Origin: Bacteroidales bacterium
GTDB taxonomy: Bacteria > Bacteroidota > Bacteroidia > Bacteroidales > UBA4181
DNA length: 5,068 bases
Reading direction: 5' to 3'
Assembly: GCA_031260845.1 (NCBI GenBank)
Contig: JAISKR010000361.1
Coordinates: 1 to 5,068 of the forward strand
A program made the position numbers and the translations under genes. This document shows, piece by piece, positions 1 to 5,068 of this stretch. Within the stretch, counting starts at the first letter, position 1, and the number at the start of each line of letters is the position of its first letter. The notes beneath the pieces were generated by a model. The model saw only the letters and a list, made by a program, of their open reading frames with translations. It searched no databases and was not told where the DNA came from.

Positions 1-15
1 TTTGCCGAAAACCGG

Positions 16-720
16 TCAATCGTGCCGGATATTTGTGTTGATTTCGTCGGCTTCCACTATTCCGTCCCTTAGCCTGATGATGCGGTGTGCATAGCGTGCA
101 ATGTCTTCTTCGTGCGTCACCAACACGATGGTGTTTCCATTGCGATGGATTACACTGAACAGGCGCATAATATCAATGGACGTCTTTGTGTCCAAGTTTC
201 CTGTCGGCTCATCGGCGAGAATGATGGACGGATCTCCCACCAAGGCGCGTGCTACGGCAACTCTCTGTCGCTGACCTCCCGACATTTCGTTGGGTTTGTG
301 ATACATTCGGTCGGTTAATCCCACCTGTTCAACCACTTGCAACGCTTTTGCCAATCGTTCGTGTTTCGGAATTCCGGCATAAATAAGCGGCAATTGAACA
401 TTCTCCAAGGCATTGTAGCGCGGTAACAGATTGAAGGTCTGAAATACAAACCCGATTTCCTTATTGCGGACTTCGGCAAGTTCATAGTCCTGCATCTTAC
501 TAACATCATGGTTATTAAGAATATAAGTGCCGTGCGTAGGCGTATCCAAACAACCAATAATGTTCATCAAGGTCGATTTGCCCGAACCGGATGGTCCCAT
601 AATCGCCACATATTCATTCTTTTCAATGTTTATACTTATCGAATGCAGGGCAGGCACCTCTATTGTGCCGCCTACTACGTATATTTTGGCTACATCAGCC
701 AATTCTATCAATTTTTCCAT
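16..720 (-). CDS. ABC transporter ATP-binding protein, MacB/LolD-type
   Basis: Cytoplasmic ATPase of a MacAB-like (type VII ABC superfamily) exporter; it should dimerise and drive a permease of the FtsX/MacB class. From the ATG at 720 the protein has 234 residues, normal for a stand-alone domain. All catalytic motifs are intact: Walker [10 protein letters not shown] (residues 42-50), Q-loop Gln94, signature MSGGQ (146-150, Met replacing the usual Leu), Walker B IILADEP (166-172, catalytic Glu171), D-loop GNLD (174-177) and H-loop His203. The stretch around [19 protein letters not shown] is typical of the MacB/LolD/FtsE group. A TTG 15 bp upstream (735) would add five residues; I prefer the ATG because TTG starts are rare and the longer form would leave only a very short leader. 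Neither start has a Shine-Dalgarno sequence. It is divergent from the adaptor and permease genes that are its likely partners. The class is certain; LolD-like lipoprotein release is a less likely role, given the adjacent adaptor. Confidence 0.95.
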   Translation of the reverse strand: MEKLIELADVAKIYVVGGTIEVPALHSISINIEKNEYVAIMGPSGSGKSTLMNIIGCLDTPTHGTYILNNHDVSKMQDYELAEVRNKEIGFVFQTFNLLPRYNALENVQLPLIYAGIPKHERLAKALQVVEQVGLTDRMYHKPNEMSGGQRQRVAVARALVGDPSIILADEPTGNLDTKTSIDIMRLFSVIHRNGNTIVLVTHEEDIARYAHRIIRLRDGIVEADEINTNIRHD

Positions 721-752
721 TTCAAGTTTATTCAAGCCTTAACAATCAGTGA

Positions 753-783
753 CAAAGGTAGTGGTTGTTTTGATGATTGAAAA
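753..783 (-). promoter_or_regulatory. Probable Bacteroidota promoter for the ABC ATPase gene
   Basis: Read on the minus strand, 760-753 is TACCTTTG, an exact match to the -7 box TAnnTTTG used by the Bacteroidota primary sigma factor. At the right distance upstream (19 bp) the -33 position reads TTTT (783-780), three of four bases of TTTG. The predicted transcript would start near 746-749, giving a leader of about 26-29 nt before the ATG at 720. The -7 box is exact and the -33 box imperfect, so this promoter is probably weaker than the one facing the other way. Inferred from sequence only. Confidence 0.6.
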
Positions 784-792
784 AGATTTCCT

Positions 793-817
793 GTTAATTT
801 GAGTTAAATATTGTTAA
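793..817. repeat. Three GTTAA direct repeats at exact 10-bp spacing
   Basis: GTTAA occurs at 793-797, 803-807 and 813-817, each start exactly 10 bp after the last, so the copies lie on nearly the same face of the helix. The array sits between the two predicted -33 boxes of the divergent promoters, about 50-75 bp upstream of the predicted adaptor transcription start, where an activator could contact RNA polymerase. The region is AT-rich, so chance is possible; a role as an operator is inference. Confidence 0.4.
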
Positions 818-832
818 AAGAATGCGTAACTT

Positions 833-863
833 TTTGATTATTGCGCAGGAACAACTATTTTTG
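833..863 (+). promoter_or_regulatory. Bacteroidota promoter for the adaptor-permease operon
   Basis: The -33 box TTTG (833-836) and the -7 box TATTTTTG (856-863) are separated by 19 bp, matching the Bacteroides consensus TTTG-N19-21-TAnnTTTG at every fixed position. The predicted start of transcription is about 868-870, leaving a leader of only some 13-15 nt before the ATG at 883, with no Shine-Dalgarno sequence. It should drive both the adaptor and the permease gene downstream. Confidence 0.78.
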
Positions 864-882
864 TAACAGAAAGTTTTAGCAA

Positions 883-2262
883 ATGAAGAAATATATTTGG
901 TGGATTGCAGGCGCTGTAATCGTGATTATCATGGTTATTTTTTGGATTAGCCGTTCAAAAAAAGGAGTTGACGTTGAATTGACGGGAGAAGTGCAACAAG
1001 GTGATTTTGAGGTGTTAGTAGCCGTCACCGGCGAATTGCAGGCTATGAATTCTGAAAAAATCATGGCGCCTGCCGAATTGAGATCCGGTGTCTTTCGCTT
1101 TGGCGATTACAAGATTCAGGATTTGGTAGTGGAAGGAACTGTCGTTGATTCGGGAGAGATAGTCGCCGAAATTGACAGAAGTACTGCGGGAAACAGCCTC
1201 TTGGACGTGGAAGAAGCCATAGAATCGGCAGAAACCACATTTCTTACCACTCAGTTGGATACCACAATGACCTTACAGGGACTGCGTGATGACCTTCTGA
1301 ATACAGAGTTTGCCGTTGAAGAGGCTCGTATTAAATTGGAGCAATCGCAATTTGAACCCCCTGCCACCATCCGTCAGGCTGAGATTGACTTGGACAAAGC
1401 CAAAAGAGCCTTGGAACAAGCCCATTCCACTTATTTGCTGCAAGTGGAAAAATCGAAAGCCAGCATGAACGAAGCCGGTCTTCTTTTGAACAAGCAACAA
1501 CGAAAACGCACAGAAATGATGGCAGTATTGCAACAGTTCACCATCCGGGCGCCCAAAAAGGGTATGGTCATCTATCTCCGCGAATGGAACGGGCAAAAGC
1601 GGAAGATAGGCTCATCCATCAGCCCGTGGGATTTAACGGTTGCCACCTTGCCCGATTTGTCGATAATGATTTCTAAAACTTATGTGAACGAAATAGACAT
1701 CAGCAAGATAAAGAAAGGACAGCAAGTGCGCTTAGGCGTGGACGCCTTCCCCGACAAGAAATTCACAGGCGAAACGACTTATGTTGCCGACATAGGCGAA
1801 CAGTTAGCCAATACGGACGCCAAAGTGTTTGAAGTTCAGATAAAAGTGAATGAATACGACCCCATCATGCGCCCGTCCATGACTACCAGCAATACGATTG
1901 TCATCAATACATTATATAATGTAAAATACGTACCCATCGACGCCATTTTTACTCAGGACAGCGTGCCCTTTGTTTATTCCACTTCCCACGTCAAAAAGAT
2001 AGTTCTGCTTGGCGAATCGAATGACAATCAGGTGGTGATTGACCAAGGTTTGGAAGCCGGCGAAAAGGTGTTCATTTCCGTACCCGAAAATGGCGACGCC
2101 TGGAAATTGACCGGCGAAGACCTTATTCCGCTTATCAAAGAACGGCAATTGAAAAAACTGAAAGAAAAAGAAGAAATGGAGCGGAAAGCAGAGGAAGCCA
2201 AAAAGAATAAGCAGCGCCACCAAGGAGGACAACCGGGACAACCGGTTGTTATGCCCAATTAA
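883..2262 (+). CDS. HlyD/MacA-type periplasmic adaptor (membrane fusion protein)
   Basis: Periplasmic adaptor of a tripartite exporter, expected to bridge the inner-membrane permease and a TolC-like outer-membrane channel. The 459 residues begin with an uncleaved-looking signal anchor (hydrophobic residues 5-22); there is no lipobox cysteine. The first half of the lipoyl/barrel-sandwich domain covers about 45-100, with the usual pattern VVEGTVVDSGEIVAEID at 82-98. A helical hairpin rich in Glu, Lys, Gln and Leu follows (about 105-215), then the second lipoyl half (FTIRAPKKGMV, 219-229, to about 246), a beta-barrel domain (about 258-340) and a membrane-proximal domain (about 345-405). The C-terminus is longer than the canonical fold: a Lys/Glu-rich helix (about 418-445) and a Gly/Gln/Pro tail. 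The start at 883 fits both the promoter spacing and the anchor. The permease gene follows after 21 bp, so the pair is probably one operon. It could be called MacA-like; the substrate is unknown. Confidence 0.93.
   Translation: MKKYIWWIAGAVIVIIMVIFWISRSKKGVDVELTGEVQQGDFEVLVAVTGELQAMNSEKIMAPAELRSGVFRFGDYKIQDLVVEGTVVDSGEIVAEIDRSTAGNSLLDVEEAIESAETTFLTTQLDTTMTLQGLRDDLLNTEFAVEEARIKLEQSQFEPPATIRQAEIDLDKAKRALEQAHSTYLLQVEKSKASMNEAGLLLNKQQRKRTEMMAVLQQFTIRAPKKGMVIYLREWNGQKRKIGSSISPWDLTVATLPDLSIMISKTYVNEIDISKIKKGQQVRLGVDAFPDKKFTGETTYVADIGEQLANTDAKVFEVQIKVNEYDPIMRPSMTTSNTIVINTLYNVKYVPIDAIFTQDSVPFVYSTSHVKKIVLLGESNDNQVVIDQGLEAGEKVFISVPENGDAWKLTGEDLIPLIKERQLKKLKEKEEMERKAEEAKKNKQRHQGGQPGQPVVMPN
2227..2249 (+). 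repeat. 9-bp tandem repeat forming a GC-rich hairpin at the adaptor 3' end
   Basis: GACAACCGG occurs twice in tandem (2228-2236 and 2237-2245) and encodes the repeated Gly-Gln-Pro of the adaptor tail. The RNA can also fold: ACAACCGG (2229-2236) pairs with CCGGTTGT (2242-2249), an 8-bp stem with a 5-nt loop. ACAACCGGTTGT (2238-2249) is in addition a perfect 12-bp palindrome. It lies just upstream of the stop codon (2260-2262) and 34 bp before the permease start. No U-tract follows, so it is not an intrinsic terminator; any effect on processing or on translation of the permease is speculative. Confidence 0.5.
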
Positions 2263-2283
2263 CACACAAAAATAACGACATAT

Positions 2284-3642
2284 ATGCGTTTTTTAAAAAG
2301 ATATATGCACGACATAAGAATAGCCGTCGAGTCTATTCTTGCCAACAAATTGCGTTCCGTACTCACCGCATTGGGCATCATCTTCGGAGTGAGCGCCGTC
2401 ATCAGCATGATGGCGATAGGCAATGGCGCTCAACAGGAAATATTGGAACAAATCAAGATGGTGGGCGTCAACAACATTATCATCACACCCTTGCTGCCGG
2501 AAGCAGATGAAGAAAACAGCGAAGACGCCAACAGCGCAGCCGACGCCGGTCAAAAAAAGAAATTTTCAAAAGGATTGACGATGGCAGATGCGGAAACCAT
2601 CGGGGAATTGGTTTCGTCGGGAAAAGTGATGAGTCCCGAAATATCCATGAACTCATTTGTCATACAGCATGGCATCAGAGAACAAGCCAAATTAGTAGGA
2701 ATCTCAAAAGAATTTTTCCAGTTATACGACCTGCCGCTCGAAAAAGGAACTATTTTCGACGCTCGTCAGGAAGAGAACGGATTGGCAGTCTGCCTTATCG
2801 GCGCCAACATCCGCAGCCGCTTCTTCAACCAGTCCGAACCCTTAGGCTCATACATCAAGGTAGGCGACGTATGGCTGAAAGTAATCGGAGTGTTGCAACG
2901 CAGCAATATCACGATTACAGGACATCAGCAATCGGGCGTGAATGTTATCAACGACAATGTGTTTATTCCTGCCAAAACCATGCTGTTGCGTTTCAAAAAC
3001 AGGGCGCTGACACAACCTAATGCCGGTACTACCATGCAACGGGGACGTCAGGTTATCGTCACCACCAGCACTACCGACACCAAAAAAAACTACCACCAGT
3101 TGGACAGAATTGTGGTGCAGGTGAAAGAAACGGAGCAAATAACGCCCACCGTTGAACTGCTCAGCCGGATGCTTCTGCGCCGCCATTCGGGAGTGATGGA
3201 TTTTGAAATCACCGTGCCCGAAATGCTGCTCAAACAACAACAACGCACCAAAGAAATTTTCAATATCGTGCTGGGCGCTATTGCCAGCATTTCGCTGTTG
3301 GTGGGCGGCATCGGCATCATGAACATCATGTTTGCCTCGGTGATGGAACGTATTAAGGAAATAGGCACCCGCATGGCTATTGGGGCAAAAAAGAAAGATA
3401 TTGTAGTGCAATTCCTGTCCGAAGCCGTGCTCATTTCCGTTTCGGGAGGGCTGATAGGCGTGATTCTCGGCGTGATTGCATCGTGGCTCATCACCAAATT
3501 TTCGGGCATATTAACCATCATGTCCATCGGTTCCGTATTGGTGTCGTTCCTCGTTTCGGCAACGGTCGGGATTATTTTCGGTTATTCGCCGGCAAAAAGA
3601 GCGTCCGAAAAAGACCCGATAGAATCTTTGCGATATGAATAA
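2284..3642 (+). CDS. MacB-type ABC transporter permease (FtsX-like domain)
   Basis: Inner-membrane permease of a MacAB-like exporter, without a fused ATPase domain. The 452 residues show the classic layout. A first membrane helix at about 24-45 follows the conserved NKLRSVLTALGIIFGVSAVI stretch (21-40). A large periplasmic MacB core domain covers about 46-322. The C-terminal FtsX domain has three helices, about 325-350, 377-403 and 410-433. Family hallmarks are GGIGIMNIMFASVMER (341-356), with EIGTRMAIGAKKKDI (359-373) as the cytoplasmic coupling segment that meets the ATPase, and PAKRASEKDPIESLR (436-450) near the end. The periplasmic domain has an acidic, low-complexity segment at about 72-90 followed by a KKKFSKG patch, probably a flexible loop. 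ATG 2284 is favoured because it keeps the basic N-terminus; Met8 (2305) is an alternative. It lies 21 bp after the adaptor gene without a promoter between them. The nucleotide-binding partner is most likely the divergent ATPase at 16-720. Confidence 0.94.
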   Translation: MRFLKRYMHDIRIAVESILANKLRSVLTALGIIFGVSAVISMMAIGNGAQQEILEQIKMVGVNNIIITPLLPEADEENSEDANSAADAGQKKKFSKGLTMADAETIGELVSSGKVMSPEISMNSFVIQHGIREQAKLVGISKEFFQLYDLPLEKGTIFDARQEENGLAVCLIGANIRSRFFNQSEPLGSYIKVGDVWLKVIGVLQRSNITITGHQQSGVNVINDNVFIPAKTMLLRFKNRALTQPNAGTTMQRGRQVIVTTSTTDTKKNYHQLDRIVVQVKETEQITPTVELLSRMLLRRHSGVMDFEITVPEMLLKQQQRTKEIFNIVLGAIASISLLVGGIGIMNIMFASVMERIKEIGTRMAIGAKKKDIVVQFLSEAVLISVSGGLIGVILGVIASWLITKFSGILTIMSIGSVLVSFLVSATVGIIFGYSPAKRASEKDPIESLRYE

Positions 3643-3646
3643 TTGA

Positions 3647-3678
3647 TTTGTGAAATTCAAAAAATAATCATATCTTTG
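3647..3678 (+). promoter_or_regulatory. Bacteroidota promoter for the aconitase gene
   Basis: The -33 box TTTG (3647-3650) and the -7 box TATCTTTG (3671-3678) are exactly 20 bp apart, a full match to TTTG-N19-21-TAnnTTTG. It begins five bases after the permease stop codon, so the aconitase gene has its own promoter and need not depend on the transporter operon. The predicted start of transcription is about 3682-3685, giving a leader of roughly 25-28 nt. Confidence 0.8.
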
Positions 3679-3681
3679 TAA

Positions 3682-3701
3682 TCTTAACAAAAACGTTAAG
3701 A
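3682..3701. promoter_or_regulatory. Inverted repeat at the predicted aconitase transcription start
   Basis: TCTTAAC (3682-3688) and GTTAAGA (3695-3701) are perfect 7-bp inverted arms around a 6-base A-rich spacer. The element begins 4 bp after the -7 box, overlaps the predicted transcription start and ends 8 bp before the ATG at 3710. As DNA it could be an operator for a dimeric regulator; as RNA it would be a weak AT-rich hairpin at the 5' end of the message. No U-tract follows, so it is not a terminator. Symmetry is seen directly; function is inferred. Confidence 0.45.
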
Positions 3702-3709
3702 CATTGATT

Positions 3710-5068
3710 ATGATTCAAGATATTAATATCATTCAGGCTTTTTATACCCGATTTGCAAATAAAGTGGCGGCAGCACGCGATAATATTCGGCGTCCGCTGT
3801 GCCTGACAGAAAAAATTTTATACGCACATTTATATCAATCCGATTTCTCGAAAGCCTATCGGCGCGGAACGGATTATGTCAATTTTCGTCCCGACAGGGT
3901 AGCCATGCAGGACGCCACGGCGCAAATGGCGTTGCTGCAATTCATGAATGCAGGAAAACAGCAATCGGCAGTGCCTGCCACCGTCCACTGCGACCATCTG
4001 ATACAGGCTGACGAAGGCGCACAAACCGACATCAACACGGCGCTTTCGTCCAACAACGAAGTGTATGATTTCCTGCGCACAGTGTCCGATAAATACGGAA
4101 TCGGCTTCTGGAAACCCGGTGCAGGCATTATCCATCAGGTAGTGCTGGAAAACTACGCATTTCCGGGCGGCATGATGGTGGGAACGGACTCGCATACGCC
4201 CAATGCGGGCGGCTTGGGCATGATAGCCATCGGCGTAGGCGGCGCAGATGCTGTGGACGTGATGACCGGTATGGAATGGGAACTCAAAATGCCTCGGTTG
4301 ATTGGCGTCCGGCTCAGCGGAAAACTCAGCGGATGGGCTGCTCCCAAAGACATCATTCTGAAATTAGCCGGTATCCTCACCGTGAAAGGCGGCACCAACT
4401 CCATCATAGAATATTTCGGCGAAGGCGCTGCTTCCCTTTCCGCCACCGGCAAAGCCACCATCTGCAATATGGGCGCAGAAGTGGGCGCCACCACTTCCAT
4501 CTTTCCCTTCGATGCACAAATGGCGGCATATCTCCGCGCTACCGGCAGGGATGAGGTGGCTGCTCTGGCTGAACAAAATGCCGCAGAATTGCAAGCCGAC
4601 CCCGAAGTAAGCGCCAATCCCGCCCAATATTACGACCAACTCATCGAAATAGACCTCGCAACGCTGGAACCGTATATCAATGGACCGTTCACGCCCGACG
4701 CCGCTACGCCTATCTCCGAATTTGCAGCCAAAGTAAAGAAAAACAATTATCCGCAACGCATGGAAATAGGACTCATAGGCTCATGCACCAACTCATCATA
4801 TCAGGATTTAAGCCGCGCAGCCTCCATAGCACGGCAAGCCTCCGAAGACGGGATACCTGTTGCTGCACAACTGATTATCAACCCGGGTTCGGAACAAATA
4901 CGCTACACAGCCGAGCGCGACCATATCTTGGACGACTTCCGCAAAGCCGGAGCGTTAATCATGGCAAATGCCTGCGGTCCCTGCATCGGGCAATGGAAAC
5001 GCCATACGGACGACAATCTCCGCAAAAACGCCATCGTTACCTCGTTCAACCGCAATTTTGCCAAACGC
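3710..5068 (+). CDS. acnA: Aconitate hydratase, mitochondrial type (partial, 3' end outside window)
   Basis: Cytoplasmic [4Fe-4S] enzyme that interconverts citrate and isocitrate through cis-aconitate. The first 453 codons are present, about 60% of the usual 750 or so residues; the reading frame is open to the last base. Cluster ligands are Cys359 (in GSCTNS) and Cys422/Cys425 (in [10 protein letters not shown]), almost the numbering of mature pig mitochondrial aconitase (358, 421, 424). Other active-site residues are present: Asp95-His96 (HCDHL), His142, Asp160-Ser161-His162 (GTDSHTPN), Glu257 (NMGAEVGAT), Arg448 and, as the very last codon, Arg453. Spacing and sequence place it in the mitochondrial (mAcn) group, not the AcnA/IRP1 or AcnB groups of E. 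coli, despite the symbol used in Bacteroides. The start is the first ATG after the promoter; no Shine-Dalgarno sequence is visible. The swivelling fourth domain lies beyond the window. Genes for isocitrate dehydrogenase and citrate synthase often follow in this phylum, which cannot be checked here. Confidence 0.96.
   Translation, partial: MIQDINIIQAFYTRFANKVAAARDNIRRPLCLTEKILYAHLYQSDFSKAYRRGTDYVNFRPDRVAMQDATAQMALLQFMNAGKQQSAVPATVHCDHLIQADEGAQTDINTALSSNNEVYDFLRTVSDKYGIGFWKPGAGIIHQVVLENYAFPGGMMVGTDSHTPNAGGLGMIAIGVGGADAVDVMTGMEWELKMPRLIGVRLSGKLSGWAAPKDIILKLAGILTVKGGTNSIIEYFGEGAASLSATGKATICNMGAEVGATTSIFPFDAQMAAYLRATGRDEVAALAEQNAAELQADPEVSANPAQYYDQLIEIDLATLEPYINGPFTPDAATPISEFAAKVKKNNYPQRMEIGLIGSCTNSSYQDLSRAASIARQASEDGIPVAAQLIINPGSEQIRYTAERDHILDDFRKAGALIMANACGPCIGQWKRHTDDNLRKNAIVTSFNRNFAKR

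Noticed and set aside
721..735. TTG start giving a 239-residue ATPase
   Set aside because: ATG at 720 gives a normal-length protein and a more usual leader from the predicted promoter. The extra five codons lie in a 10-bp direct repeat (TTCAAG at 721-726 and 731-736) with no Shine-Dalgarno support. It cannot be excluded.
743..779. CAATCA (743-748) and TGATTG (774-779) inverted arms flanking the ATPase -7 box
   Set aside because: Only 6 bp per arm with 25 bp between; expected often by chance in AT-rich sequence and without other support.
892..899. Second -7-like box TATATTTG inside the adaptor start region
   Set aside because: It has no TTTG at 19-21 bp upstream and lies inside the coding sequence; the box at 856-863 has a correctly spaced partner.
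955..963. A7 runs in the adaptor (near 957-963) and permease (near 2552-2558) as possible phase-variation or frameshift sites
   Set aside because: Both reading frames are intact through the runs and encode plausible Lys-containing segments; runs of seven A are common in AT-rich genomes.
2848..3411. 187-codon antisense open frame within the permease gene
   Set aside because: It is fully covered by a well-supported permease gene; its translation is His/Phe/Gln-rich with no recognisable domain, as expected of a codon-bias shadow.
3643..3681. Possible terminator between the permease and aconitase genes
   Set aside because: The gap holds only a weak AT-rich symmetry (TGAAT and ATTCA) and no GC stem followed by a T-run; most of it is occupied by the aconitase promoter. 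Readthrough from the transporter operon is therefore possible.
4153..4617. 154-codon antisense open frame within the aconitase gene
   Set aside because: The plus strand encodes conserved aconitase active-site motifs throughout; the Ala/Ser/Pro-rich antisense product is a shadow of that reading frame. The same applies to the smaller frames on both strands in this region.

Overview
The window looks like ordinary chromosomal DNA from a member of the Bacteroidota, most likely Bacteroidales. Three things point there. First, two intergenic regions carry near-consensus copies of the promoter typical of this phylum (TTTG, 19-20 bp, TAnnTTTG). Second, none of the genes has a purine-rich Shine-Dalgarno sequence; short AT-rich leaders stand in its place. 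Third, the aconitase is of the mitochondrial type, as characterised in Bacteroides fragilis. The assignment comes from these signals, not from a database match.

Layout. On the minus strand, 16-720 encodes an ABC-transporter ATPase of the MacB/LolD class. A divergent intergenic region (about 160 bp, 721-882) holds a promoter facing each way, with three 10-bp-spaced GTTAA repeats between them. On the plus strand, 883-2262 encodes a membrane-anchored periplasmic adaptor (HlyD/MacA type) and 2284-3642 a MacB-type permease with FtsX-like membrane segments; they are 21 bp apart and probably cotranscribed. After a 67-bp gap with its own strong promoter and an inverted repeat near the predicted transcription start, an aconitate hydratase gene starts at 3710 and runs off the right edge (453 codons present, ending in frame at the last base).

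How the genes work together. The ATPase, permease and adaptor make up the inner-membrane and periplasmic parts of one MacAB-like export machine. In this family, ATP hydrolysis in the cytoplasm drives movements of the permease's periplasmic domain, and the adaptor links it to an outer-membrane TolC-type channel. No channel gene is visible here and the substrate cannot be read from the sequence. The ATPase lies divergent to its presumed partners rather than in the same operon. The aconitase is a separate metabolic unit (citrate to isocitrate).

I found no mobile element, CRISPR array, RNA gene, frameshift or convincing terminator, and no clear sign of an undescribed system. The points most worth a second look are regulatory: the phased repeats between the divergent promoters and the inverted repeat at the aconitase start site.
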